Of a DNA stretch of 64,000 nucleotides, positions 1 through 7,242 are shown one piece after another. Positions within the stretch are counted from its first letter, which is position 1. Every line of letters starts with the position of its first letter. Source of the stretch: Methanobacterium_D oryzae. GTDB taxonomy: Archaea > Methanobacteriota > Methanobacteria > Methanobacteriales > Methanobacteriaceae. Position numbers and translations under genes: made by a program. The notes beneath the pieces were generated by a model. That model saw nothing but the letters and a program-made list of their open reading frames with translations. It ran no database searches and was not told the origin of the DNA. The DNA lies in the NCBI RefSeq assembly GCF_050433505.1, contig NZ_JBNPXC010000001.1, forward strand, positions 1,178,001-1,242,000, given 5' to 3'.

Positions 1-270
1 TTTAAAATAAAATCTTTTTCCTGAAGGGACAATTACAACATCTGTAGGTTTAACATTATATTCTTTATCCTCAATAACCTACTCTCCTTATCCTTCAATA
101 ATATAATAACTAAATGCACTTTTTTCATGGTAGAATTCTTCTAAATGTCATTTTTCGGTTTTTTGATAGACAACTGCTGCTTGAGAACGATCATTACTAT
201 TGTTATAAATTTACATGTTTAAATCATGTTTTTTTATAATTTCAGCATGGTTAAGCTTGTAAATCATCAT
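1..270 (-). pseudogene. Cupin-domain protein, decayed by four in-frame stops; continues past the left window edge
   Basis: Reading the minus strand from an ATG at 270 (AGGAGA Shine-Dalgarno at about 275-280) gives 90 codons in one unbroken frame down to base 1. The frame carries four stop codons, at 211-213 (TAA), 148-150 (TGA), 88-90 (TAA) and 79-81 (TAG). Between them the peptide is clearly protein-like: HLEEFYHEKSAFSYYIIEG and VKPTDVVIVPSGKRFYFK are typical of a small single-domain cupin (HxxxE-like strand, then the PxDVVxVPxG turn). No frameshift is seen. The start codon and ribosome site are intact, so the loss looks recent. The C-terminus lies outside the window. The cupin call is by motif resemblance; its former substrate is unknown. 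Confidence 0.8.
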
Positions 271-335
271 ATGTTCTCCTTATAACTATAAAGTACTTTA
301 AAAAATAAATATTTTCCTTAAACATATACTTATTT

Positions 336-524
336 TCATGATATGCTTTTTTTAAAATAAATACAATGTGCAGGGCTTCCAGGGCCTTTCGGATGTTTAC
401 AAGATAAGCTTATCCTCTTTTTTTCTTTTATAACAACTTTACATTGAAATAGGCAATGAAAACATTTTTCGCTGGAAGATAAGACTTCAAATTCTTCTCC
501 TTTGATTATTTCGGTTGTTTTCAT
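336..524 (-). CDS. Small Cys-containing hypothetical protein (62 aa)
   Basis: The 62-residue protein has four cysteines, two in CFHCLFQC and two further on (SCKHPKG and AHCIYF), a spacing that could bind zinc or an iron-sulfur cluster. The start is the ATG at 524; no strong Shine-Dalgarno is visible. I do not recognise the family. It lies directly upstream of the decayed cupin gene on the same strand, 65 bases away. Its Cys pattern favours a real gene over a chance reading frame, but the evidence is modest. Confidence 0.55.
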   Translation of the reverse strand: MKTTEIIKGEEFEVLSSSEKCFHCLFQCKVVIKEKKRISLSCKHPKGPGSPAHCIYFKKSIS

Positions 525-793
525 ATTAATTACTACTTAAATATTATATTTAAAATAAACAAGAATCTATTATTTATAATTATGTCTTATTTATCTTTAA
601 AAAGGATGTATCTGAAGATCTATTATTTGATTTACAAATTTATTACAATGAATTTAAAAATGCAACATCTAATTAATATTTTTTTCTAAATTAATTTTAT
701 AGAAAGTAATATAATAAGTAAACTTTATAATAAGAATATGCATCTTGGAAATACAAAGTTAAGATGCTCTAATTATTAAAGAGGTGTTAATTT

Positions 794-976
794 ATGGCTG
801 ATACAAGTAACTGGGTTATTCAATGTGATAATTGCGGAAAAGAATATGATATACCTAAAGATATTCCAACAAAAATAGAAGATATGGAAGGCACTGAACA
901 ATTAGTATTAAAAGTCTCTCCTAAATGTCCATATTGTTATACTATAAATTCAAGACTTGCTAAGCATATGTCTTAA
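794..976 (+). CDS. Small zinc-ribbon-like protein (60 aa)
   Basis: This protein has two CxxC pairs, CDNCGKEYD near the N-terminus (residues 11-14) and CPYCY near residue 45. This is the usual layout of a zinc ribbon or rubredoxin-like knuckle. An AGGTG ribosome site precedes the ATG by a normal distance. No longer domain is attached, so a nucleic-acid or protein-binding role is only a guess. It stands alone between genes on the other strand. Other small CxxC proteins occur at 6583-6771 and 7696-7866, but sequence similarity to them is limited to the Cys pattern. Confidence 0.75.
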   Translation: MADTSNWVIQCDNCGKEYDIPKDIPTKIEDMEGTEQLVLKVSPKCPYCYTINSRLAKHMS

Positions 977-1032
977 AACCATTTCGGCTGTTAAAAATTA
1001 GTAAGATAATAAAGCAAAAATTATGATGGTAT

Positions 1033-1299
1033 TTATTTAGCCATCATTTTGATATGGTTAATTTTTTCAGATATTGTCAATAAGTTATCAGTTAATTGCT
1101 CTATTTTTTCTGCAACAATAGATCCGGTTATTTCTTCAAGATGAGGCTCATAAGCTAAAGTATAGACTTTTAATTCATCATTCGTATGATTTTCCCGGTT
1201 ATATTTTTCTATTTGTTCTAATCCAGATTGAAGTTCTTCATATGCTCTAATCTGCCCTAATATATTATTTTTTTTATTATTTAGTGTTTCTAAATCCAT
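1033..1299 (-). CDS. Hypothetical helical protein (88 aa)
   Basis: The protein is charged, rich in Glu, Leu and Asn, and should be mostly alpha-helical with coiled-coil tendency (for example LETLNNKKNNILGQ and EKIEQLTDNLLTISEKI). It has no signal peptide or membrane segment. An AGGGGT ribosome site lies just before the ATG at 1299, which supports translation. I do not recognise the family. It may be a small adaptor or part of a lost mobile element, but nothing in the flanks decides this. Confidence 0.65.
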   Translation of the reverse strand: MDLETLNNKKNNILGQIRAYEELQSGLEQIEKYNRENHTNDELKVYTLAYEPHLEEITGSIVAEKIEQLTDNLLTISEKINHIKMMAK

Positions 1300-1559
1300 T
1301 TATTTACCCCTCAATATTTAAAAGCAACTATGTTTAGGTTAGGTTTTAAGTCGAATTCTAAATATTCACAAAATAATTCTAATGTATTATATATATTTAT
1401 TAATGTAAATATTTTTTCATTTGATAAAAAATTTGATAAATTTTTAAGAATAACATAGTTATTTGTACAAAGTATTGGCACTAAGTGTATTTATTCAATT
1501 GGCTAGAAATTAAATAAAAGAATTATACCAGTAATAACATAATTATAATAGGTGGTAAT

Positions 1560-1838
1560 ATGATACAGTTGAAAGGAGAAATGGAAGAAAATCAATTACA
1601 CTTTTTTGATTATGAAACACCATGGGAATTTAAAGATTTAATTAAAGATGGATTAAAGGATTATGAAGAAAGGGCATGGGTTGAAGAGGCAACCAGTGAA
1701 CCTGGAGCATTATCTATCATTCTAAAGTTAGATCCTTCTAAACATGAATTAAGCCCACAATATAGGAAAGAACAATCAAAAAAATTCCAAGAATATTATG
1801 ATAGACTGGTGAATGATATTAGAACAGGTTCTCGTTAG
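1560..1838 (+). CDS. Hypothetical protein, intact copy of a tandem pair (92 aa)
   Basis: This acidic soluble protein has the C-terminal pattern LDPSKHELS...EYYDRLVNDI. A strong AGGTGGTAAT ribosome site precedes the ATG. The next reading frame downstream (1857-2131) aligns with it over almost the full length (LKDY, IILxLDPSK, YYDxxxxD), so the two are tandem duplicates. A more distant relative may be the minus-strand protein at 2607-2966 (IITLPSRK...FNEYYSKI). Function is unknown; this is the copy with an intact N-terminus. Confidence 0.72.
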   Translation: MIQLKGEMEENQLHFFDYETPWEFKDLIKDGLKDYEERAWVEEATSEPGALSIILKLDPSKHELSPQYRKEQSKKFQEYYDRLVNDIRTGSR

Positions 1839-1856
1839 ATATAAGGAATGATAATC

Positions 1857-2131
1857 ATGTTAACTTTGAATAGAACAATTGAGGATAATTTATTTGATTT
1901 ATAGATGAAGGATGGCTTTTTAATTATATGGATGAAATAGACGTAAAATTAAAAGATTATAAGGACACAACATGGATAGATAAAGAACATAGTAATAGTA
2001 ATGAGATATACATTATTTTAGAATTAGATCCTTCTAAATATAAGCTAACTGAAACATCCAAAGTTGATAGAATTGAAGAATTAAAGGATTACTATGACAA
2101 AATAACAAAGGATATGAAATCCAATTTTTAG
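1857..2131 (+). pseudogene. Tandem paralog of the 1560 gene with an N-terminal frameshift
   Basis: An ATG at 1857 behind an AAGGAA-type site begins MLTLNRTIEDNLFDL and stops at 1902-1904. This matches the first residues of the upstream gene (MIQLKGEMEENQLHFF). The rest of the homology continues in another frame: from about 1898 it reads FIDEGWLFNYMDEIDVKLKDY, which lines up residue for residue with FFDYETPWEFKDLIKDGLKDY upstream. One lost base near 1890-1900 explains this. The remaining open frame (ATG at 1928, 67 aa) has no ribosome site of its own. It could still be made as a short protein, but a recent pseudogene is the simpler reading. Confidence 0.7.
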
Positions 2132-2174
2132 CACCTTTATTAAAGAAATTAAAGAAAAGTTAACATTTTCATTG

Positions 2175-2486
2175 CTATTTAAGCATTTCTAGTATATATA
2201 GAGATCTTTTGCCATCTAGTCCAATGTCATTTAATTCTTTCAATATATTTTTAATGGCTTCATTTGAATTTAACTTAGTTCTTAAATTTTCTATGCTTCT
2301 AAGTATTTTTGAATCGTCTAAATAATTTTTAAAATCTTCTAATTCTTTATTATGGAACTCATCTAACATTGATTTTTTGAAATCTTCTAATTTTATATCA
2401 CTAAATTCCTCATATTCTAACTCTTTGAAGGTCTTTAGTTTAATTTCATCTTCTGGATTTTCCCTATTATGTTTAGAATTTTTCAT
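2175..2486 (-). CDS. Hypothetical charged helical protein (103 aa)
   Basis: The protein is very rich in Lys, Glu, Asp and Leu, with a repeating pattern (LEYEEFSDIKLEDFK, LEDFKNYLDDSK) that predicts amphipathic helices or a coiled coil. There is no cysteine cluster, signal peptide or membrane segment. The ATG at 2486 lacks an obvious Shine-Dalgarno. It lies tail to tail with the duplicated pair at 1560-2131. I do not recognise the family, and composition alone does not suggest a function. Confidence 0.55.
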   Translation of the reverse strand: MKNSKHNRENPEDEIKLKTFKELEYEEFSDIKLEDFKKSMLDEFHNKELEDFKNYLDDSKILRSIENLRTKLNSNEAIKNILKELNDIGLDGKRSLYILEMLK

Positions 2487-2606
2487 AAGTATCAGTATTA
2501 TATTAGAACCAGCATTTTATTAAAATTTACTTATTGAGTTTCTGCTATTTTCATAATTTCTAATTTAAATAGCAATTTAGGATTAAAAATAATAAATATT
2601 AAAAAA

Positions 2607-2966
2607 TCAAATACTTGCCGCTAAATTATCATCATTTAAGGTTTTAGAAAGGTCAATTTTGGAATAATACTCGTTAAAATCCATTACATGTTTATTAATA
2701 AACTTTTCGAGCTCTTTTTTATCTTTTTCGTCAGGAACCTTTCTACTGGGCAAAGTTATAATCATTTCAATAGAGACTGTTTTTTTGTATTCAGCTCTAA
2801 ATTCACCCTTAGAATCATATTCTAAATAAATTTCATATTCTTTTAACTCTTTAACTATATCTTCAATAGTATCTTCAGTTAACTCAGTATCTATGAAAGT
2901 AAATTTAATTGAAGTTAAAGAAGAATTGTTATTATCCATTATTTTAAAATATTTATACTCTAACAT
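2607..2966 (-). CDS. Hypothetical protein, possible distant relative of the 1560 family (119 aa)
   Basis: A GGAGATTA ribosome site sits just upstream of the ATG at 2966. The protein is acidic and mixed alpha/beta. Its second half (SIEMIITLPSRKVPD...FNEYYSKIDLS) follows the same order as the 1560 and 1928 products (IILxLDPSKxxL...YYDxI), which suggests a shared fold. This was matched by eye and is weak. There are no membrane segments or catalytic motifs I can name. It may belong to a small lineage-specific family grouped in this accessory stretch. Confidence 0.65.
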   Translation of the reverse strand: MLEYKYFKIMDNNNSSLTSIKFTFIDTELTEDTIEDIVKELKEYEIYLEYDSKGEFRAEYKKTVSIEMIITLPSRKVPDEKDKKELEKFINKHVMDFNEYYSKIDLSKTLNDDNLAASI

Positions 2967-3331
2967 GTGTTAATCTCCTCTAATATTGGATATAAACATT
3001 AAACACAACTTAATTGAGCTAAATTTAAAAATTAAGCATGTAAATAGAATATCATCTATAATTTAATTGATTACTTCTAAATGAGTTGTAATTACTTCTA
3101 TTTATATTACTTAAAAACTTTACTTTAATATTATTTACTATTACTAAAAATAATAATCAACTTAAAAATATATTTCAGTAGAATAGACTCTTAATAAATT
3201 TATCATAAAAAAGAAAGATTCATGATGAACATGATTAATTTACGTATTGCATTCTAAATAAAGTATAAATGCATAAAATGAATTTTTAAAATCAACTAAT
3301 TCAATAAAAATTATAAATAAATTTTAGTATA
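2967..3331. other. Intergenic stretch, no gene seen
   Basis: About 365 very AT-rich bases separate two minus-strand genes. No open frame with a ribosome site and no RNA-like structure stands out. The part next to 2966 must hold the promoter of the 2607-2966 gene. Frequent stops on both strands argue against a hidden protein. Confidence 0.5.
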
Positions 3332-3658
3332 TTATCGTTCATTTAATAGTTTAATGAGTTTATCTTTATCTTTAACTTTAAATGAATATTCGAATTTATA
3401 ATCAGTTATTATTCGCTTTAATGGGTTTAATGAAGCTTTGGATATTACTGATGAATCTTTTTTTCGACGAATAATGTTTTTCTCAAACCAGCGTGCGTCT
3501 TCTCCTCTATCAAAACCAATTTTAAGGGTTGTTTTTTGATATAATATGCAACAATCATTAAACTTATTTAAAAAAACATTCTTTATTTCTGTAAATATTT
3601 TGTCATCATAGCTCATACTGTAATATTTTATATAATTTAGGTAATATATTTTCGCCAA
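3332..3658 (-). CDS. Hypothetical basic protein (up to 108 aa)
   Basis: The long form starts at a TTG at 3658. An ATG at 3616 (MSYDDKIFTEI) would give a 94-residue form. Neither has a clear Shine-Dalgarno, so the start is open. The C-terminal half is basic (ENNIIRRKK-like stretch, then KRIITDYKFEYSFKVKDKDK), which could fit nucleic-acid binding, but this is only composition. I do not recognise the family. It is flanked by AT-rich spacers and shares no obvious operon with neighbours. Confidence 0.5.
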   Translation of the reverse strand: MAKIYYLNYIKYYSMSYDDKIFTEIKNVFLNKFNDCCILYQKTTLKIGFDRGEDARWFEKNIIRRKKDSSVISKASLNPLKRIITDYKFEYSFKVKDKDKLIKLLNER

Positions 3659-3725
3659 AATACTTATTAATAAAAAAGAATTATGAAAATTAAATTTTAA
3701 AAAATAATATTAAATTTAATATTTT

Positions 3726-3989
3726 TTAAGTTATATTAAACTGCTTTTTATATAGCGTTAAATTACTATGAATGATGTAAATATCTTGTAGAGTCATTAA
3801 AAGGCATAATCTTTTTAATGCTGGACTTAACTGTATTATAATGTGTTTATCAAAATCTTTAATCTTTTTCTTTGCCTCAGCTATTCTTTGAACGAGTTCT
3901 ATTATTTCTGCAGGCTCTAAATGATCCCATGCGGATTTATCTCTTGCTATCTTGGTTATAATATTCCACCAATTAATTGATCTTTTCAA
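3726..3989 (-). CDS. Hypothetical protein with TTG start (87 aa)
   Basis: A longer frame opens at 4043, but a perfect GGAGGT lies six bases before a TTG at 3989, so I place the start there (LKRSINWWNI). The protein is helical and mildly basic, with a leucine-rich C-terminal half (PALKRLCLLMTLQDIYIIH). There is no membrane segment or metal motif. It lies upstream of lemA on the same strand but is separated from it by about 190 bases, so joint transcription does not look likely. Family unknown. Confidence 0.6.
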   Translation of the reverse strand: MKRSINWWNIITKIARDKSAWDHLEPAEIIELVQRIAEAKKKIKDFDKHIIIQLSPALKRLCLLMTLQDIYIIHSNLTLYKKQFNIT

Positions 3990-4159
3990 TTTATAACCTC
4001 CAGAATTATCAGTAAAAAAAAAACAATAATGAAAAATTATCATAATAAAAAGAATATAAGGCAGTGATAATATAAATTATATATATAGTATGTACTATTT
4101 AATATTTTTTTTTGTATTTCTTTTTGATAATTTACAAATTAATAAAAATCAATAAAATT

Positions 4160-4187
4160 TTTAAAATAATAGTAGTATTATTTTAAA
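4160..4187 (-). terminator. Perfect 12-bp hairpin at the lemA stop codon
   Basis: Bases 4160-4171 and 4176-4187 are perfect inverted repeats around a GTAG loop. The hairpin overlaps the stop codon of the minus-strand lemA gene. It is entirely A/T in the stem, so it is weak in energy but well placed for 3'-end formation. Confidence 0.45.
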
Positions 4188-4782
4188 TTTCAGTATCAGG
4201 AATGGTTTCTGATTCATCACTTTCAAAACTCACTTTTGGAACTACTATTTCTGCTTCATCTATTTCAAAATATCTTGCTTCTTCAAATCCAAAGAAATTA
4301 GCAATTAAATTACTTGGAAACATTTGGCATTTATTATTATATGTCCAAACTATATCATTATACAGTTGTCTAAAATATGCAATTTTGTCTTCTGTTTCAG
4401 ATAATTGTTTTAATAGCTCTTCAAAACTTTCATCAGCTTCTAATTCAGGATAACTTTCAGCCACTGCAAAAAGACTTTTTAAGGAATCTGTAAGCATATT
4501 ATTGGCTTTTTCATTCTCTTTAATGGTTTCAGCATTTGATAATTTTGATCTTGCCTCAATAACACTTTTAAGGGTACTTTTTTCATGAGTAGAATATCCC
4601 TTTACAGTTTCTACCAGATTAGATACTAAATCTGCTCTTCTTTCAAGTTGAACATTAATTTGAGACCAGGCATTATTAACGCCATTTCTAAGTTTAACCA
4701 GGCTATTATACATTCCAGCAACAATTGCAGCCAGAATTCCAATGATCAAAACAACTAATAAAAATCCTAATATATTCCACAC
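4183..4782 (-). CDS. lemA: LemA family membrane protein (199 aa)
   Basis: One N-terminal transmembrane helix (about residues 3-24) is followed by the LemA helical domain: YNSLVKLRNGVNNAWSQINVQLERRADLVSNLVETVKGY is the family hallmark, and YNDIVWTYNNKCQMFPSNLIANFFGFEEARYF closes it. The length is normal. The start is a GTG at 4782 behind a GGTGATTT ribosome site. LemA proteins have their helical domain outside or facing away from the membrane; their biochemical role is not settled. The acidic C-terminal tail after about residue 185 is variable in the family. It appears monocistronic, with its terminator hairpin at the stop codon. Confidence 0.93.
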   Translation of the reverse strand: MWNILGFLLVVLIIGILAAIVAGMYNSLVKLRNGVNNAWSQINVQLERRADLVSNLVETVKGYSTHEKSTLKSVIEARSKLSNAETIKENEKANNMLTDSLKSLFAVAESYPELEADESFEELLKQLSETEDKIAYFRQLYNDIVWTYNNKCQMFPSNLIANFFGFEEARYFEIDEAEIVVPKVSFESDESETIPDTEI

Positions 4783-4896
4783 TTTAAATCACCATTTAAT
4801 CATAACTTATTAATTACTAATCCATTTCCAGGGTATATAAGCTTTTTTACATTTTACGAATTTTTATTAAGAAATTTAAATAATTATTTTTAGCAA

Positions 4897-4906
4897 TATA
4901 TAAATA
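4897..4906 (+). promoter_or_regulatory. TATA box of the radical SAM gene
   Basis: TATATAAATA lies about 50-60 bases before the ATG at 4957. An archaeal start site about 25 bases downstream would leave a leader of about 30 bases holding the AAAGGTG ribosome site. Confidence 0.5.
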
Positions 4907-4956
4907 CAGAATTAATTCACTATTTATTTAGAAATAATAACTTTAAAGGTGTCAAG

Positions 4957-6111
4957 ATGGCTTTCCATGTAATGATAATTCCTACTTTAGGATGTCCTGC
5001 AAACTGTAATTACTGTTGGAGTTCGGAGGAAGGATCTCCTGTAATGAGCATTGAAATTGTTGAAAAAATTGTTAATTGGCTTAAAGATTTCCGCAGCGAA
5101 CCAGTTACTTTCACATTCCATGGGGGAGAACCATTATTAGCAGGATTTGATTTTTATAAAAAGGCATTACCATTACTTGTTGATAATCTAAGACATCTTA
5201 AACCAGCGCTTGCAATACAAACTAATCTCTGGTATATGACTGATGAATTAGCTGAACTTTTTGCAGAATATAATATTCCAATTGGCTCAAGTTTAGATGG
5301 TCCAAAGGAAATTAATAATTTCCAAAGGGGAAAGGGATATTATGAACGAACCATAAATGGTTGTAAAATTGCAAGAGCTCATAACTTAAAGGTTAGTTTC
5401 ATATCCACATTTACATCATATTCTATTGATTATAAAGAGCAGATTTTCAATTTTTTCCTTGAAAATGATTTGAATCTTAAATTACATCCAGCATTACCAT
5501 CTTTACGCGATGAAAATCCTGAAAAGTGGGCACTTGATCCTGAAAAATACGGGGAGCTTTTAATTTACCTTCTAGATAAATATCTTGAGAATATGGGCGA
5601 TATTGAAGTTATGAATATTGACCACCTTTGTAAAAACGTATTCACTCGAAGAGGTACTGTATGCACATTTGTCGACTGTATGGGTGATACATTTGCTATA
5701 GGGCCTGATGGAAGCATATATCCTTGTTATCGTTTTGTAGGAATGCCTGAATATGTTATGGGCAATGTTAGAGATAATCCAACGATGGATGAACTTCAAG
5801 ATTCTTCACCAGCAAAACTTCTCCAAGAATTTAAAGAGCATGTGGATAATGAATGTGCTAAATGTAGATACATTAAATTCTGTAGGGGCGGATGCCCATA
5901 TAATGCTTTAAAGATTAATGAAGAGGCTAATATAGCTGAAATTAGCGGCGTTGATCCTCATTGCGATGCCTATAAAATGATATTTAAAGAAATAACTAAA
6001 CGTTTAAATAAAGAGTTTCTCTCATCTGCAAGTATGATGTTTCCAGGTCAATCAGGATCTCAAGAGGAAAGATCTCCAGGAATAATGTCAATAATGCTTA
6101 AAAAGGTTTAA
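4957..6111 (+). CDS. Radical SAM/SPASM enzyme, putative peptide-modifying (384 aa)
   Basis: The radical SAM cluster motif is GCPANCNYCW (Cys 13, 17, 20), followed by the FHGGEP SAM-binding segment at about residue 55. The C-terminal SPASM region has paired cysteines (CTFVDC, IYPCYRF, CAKCRYIKFCRGGCPYNAL) for auxiliary iron-sulfur clusters, as in anaerobic sulfatase-maturating and RiPP-modifying enzymes. The N-terminal PTLGCPANCNYCWSSEEGSP resembles a methanogen-restricted group annotated as peptide-modifying (Mhun_1560 type). Small Cys-rich proteins encoded nearby (6267-6578, 6583-6771, 7696-7866) are possible substrates; that pairing is inference. It has an AAAGGTG ribosome site. Confidence 0.88.
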   Translation: MAFHVMIIPTLGCPANCNYCWSSEEGSPVMSIEIVEKIVNWLKDFRSEPVTFTFHGGEPLLAGFDFYKKALPLLVDNLRHLKPALAIQTNLWYMTDELAELFAEYNIPIGSSLDGPKEINNFQRGKGYYERTINGCKIARAHNLKVSFISTFTSYSIDYKEQIFNFFLENDLNLKLHPALPSLRDENPEKWALDPEKYGELLIYLLDKYLENMGDIEVMNIDHLCKNVFTRRGTVCTFVDCMGDTFAIGPDGSIYPCYRFVGMPEYVMGNVRDNPTMDELQDSSPAKLLQEFKEHVDNECAKCRYIKFCRGGCPYNALKINEEANIAEISGVDPHCDAYKMIFKEITKRLNKEFLSSASMMFPGQSGSQEERSPGIMSIMLKKV

Positions 6112-6266
6112 TTTTTCTTCTTTCTATTAAAAACAATGTTTTGCAATTTTTATATAAATTTATTAATAAAATAATATGCATAAGTAATTATATACTTATT
6201 CTGTAATTTGATAAAATTATCAAATTAATTGAATTTTAATTAAAGAAAACTTAGGGGAGTATTAAA

Positions 6267-6578
6267 ATTTCAAGGGTTGATTTCAACGTATTTAATATTA
6301 AAAGATGTTTGTGCCCTGAATGTCCTGTACAAGCGGAAAGTATTTGTGTAGAAGGTAAAAAGAGAATAATGGCGGAAATTGCATGGAGTAGTGAAAGTGG
6401 AATGTATTTTGAAAGAGATAGAGTCCCAGGAATGTATTGTTCTACTGGAAAAGCTTTGTGCAAGGATCTTAACCCTCATAAAAGATGCATATGTATAAAA
6501 TGTAATGTCTGGAAAGAATACAATTTAGGTGAGGGGAAACCAGATCTCTATTTTTGTCAAAATGGAGAAAAAGAGTAA
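6267..6578 (+). CDS. DUF2769-like Cys-rich protein, apparent ATT start (103 aa)
   Basis: The Cys-rich core starts CLCPECPVQAESIC and ends CICIKCNVWKEYNL...YFCQ, with ten cysteines in all, consistent with iron-sulfur or zinc binding; it resembles the DUF2769 family. The first canonical start in frame is a TTG at 6309, but that would remove the family's usual lead-in (SRVDFNVFNIKRC). In the longer frame a GGGGAG at 6254-6259 is followed seven bases later by ATT at 6267, with no ATG, GTG or TTG between. I therefore favour an ATT start; the TTG form (89 aa) is the fallback. It lies 155 bases after the radical SAM gene on the same strand. Confidence 0.75.
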   Translation: MSRVDFNVFNIKRCLCPECPVQAESICVEGKKRIMAEIAWSSESGMYFERDRVPGMYCSTGKALCKDLNPHKRCICIKCNVWKEYNLGEGKPDLYFCQNGEKE

Positions 6579-6582
6579 TTAT

Positions 6583-6771
6583 TTAAATTTTACATTCTTT
6601 AAATACATATCCACATTTTGTACAGCGAAAGTGAGATCCTTTAGGGGCTTTGGATCCAGTATGCTTATATTCTATTCCAATTATAGATCCTGAAGGATCA
6701 TCTCCTCTTAGGATATGTTTATCGACACAACCACATTTTGGACATTTACAGCTTAGTTCTTCTGTTTTCAG
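6583..6771 (-). CDS. Small zinc-ribbon/rubredoxin-like Cys-rich protein, CTG start (62 aa)
   Basis: The minus strand encodes KTEELSCKCPKCGC near the N-terminus and CTKCGYVFKEC near the C-terminus, two metal-binding knuckles. The order and wording match the plus-strand peptide at 7696-7866 (LSQKCPKCGC...CSECGYVFK), so they are related. An AGGAGGG ribosome site is followed six bases later by CTG at 6771, and the frame contains no ATG, GTG or TTG further in or before the site. The gene runs head to tail against 6267-6578, with stop codons only four bases apart. An MsvR-type box lies in its promoter, which points to redox control. It may bind zinc or iron, or be a substrate for the radical SAM enzyme. 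Confidence 0.72.
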   Translation of the reverse strand: MKTEELSCKCPKCGCVDKHILRGDDPSGSIIGIEYKHTGSKAPKGSHFRCTKCGYVFKECKI

Positions 6772-6809
6772 AAAAATCCCTCCTGAATATAATTGTAATA
6801 AATTAAATG

Positions 6810-6825
6810 TTCGTATTTATACGAA
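6810..6825 (-). promoter_or_regulatory. MsvR-type operator, TTCGTA-N4-TACGAA
   Basis: TTCGTA (6810-6815), four bases, then TACGAA (6820-6825) form a perfect inverted repeat. A further half-site, TACGAA, lies at 6838-6843. The minus-strand TATA element (TTTATATATTA) is at about 6846-6857, so the box sits near the expected transcription start of the 6583-6771 gene. The sequence equals the box reported for MsvR, a methanogen V4R-domain redox-sensing repressor in Methanothermobacter. No msvR gene is in this window. Confidence 0.7.
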
Positions 6826-7242
6826 TGTACTATTATTTACGAACAGTAATATATAAATGTTTTGATTCTTTAATATATTCTTCATTCTCTTTAAACTATC
6901 TAAAAACAATATTAATAAAGACGCAAATTGTTTTTATAAAATATTTATTTTTAAAAAGTATTTAATTAGATATTTATAAATTATGCATGTTATTTTCACG
7001 TTTTTTATAAATTAGGCATACAAATTGTTTATGATTTTGCTTTGGGACTATTTTAAAAGGGAAAGTATATATGATTTATTTAACATAAAGTAATAATGTA
7101 GTTGTGTCATATAATTTTCAAACTTTAGTAAATATTGATAATATGTGACTAAGGTTAATTACTACATTACTAACTCCTATGATGATAAAACCAATGAATT
7201 AATTCTTTAGGTTTTATTTAGGGGGAATTATGGGGTGTTATC
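6826..7242. other. Intergenic region with repeated elements
   Basis: About 420 bases separate two divergent genes. It holds the minus-strand TATA box (6846-6857), a pair of direct repeats TTTATAAATTANGCAT at 6973-6988 and 7004-7019 (31-base period), and the nested inverted repeat at 7094-7169. A five-codon frame (MGCYH, ATG at 7230 behind GGGGG) just precedes the PRC-barrel gene. No protein gene is visible in the rest. Confidence 0.5.
7094..7169 (+). repeat. Nested inverted repeats, possible structured RNA leader
   Basis: TAATGTAGT (7094-7102) pairs with ACTACATTA (7161-7169). Inside it TTAGT (7125-7129) pairs with ACTAA (7148-7152), and inside that ATATT (7132-7136) pairs with AATAT (7140-7144). 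The three arms are concentric. It could be a leader structure for the PRC-barrel gene, a small RNA, or an operator array. Confidence 0.35.

Noticed and set aside
560..680. Protein-like reading (KDVSEDLLFDLQIYYNEFKN) on the plus strand before the 794 gene
   Set aside because: It has no start codon in frame and no ribosome site, and is under 40 codons. It could be a gene relic, but there is nothing to compare it with.
6300..6479. Two minus-strand frames opposite the DUF2769-like gene
   Set aside because: The plus-strand product has the conserved Cys pattern; these have neither motifs nor start signals.
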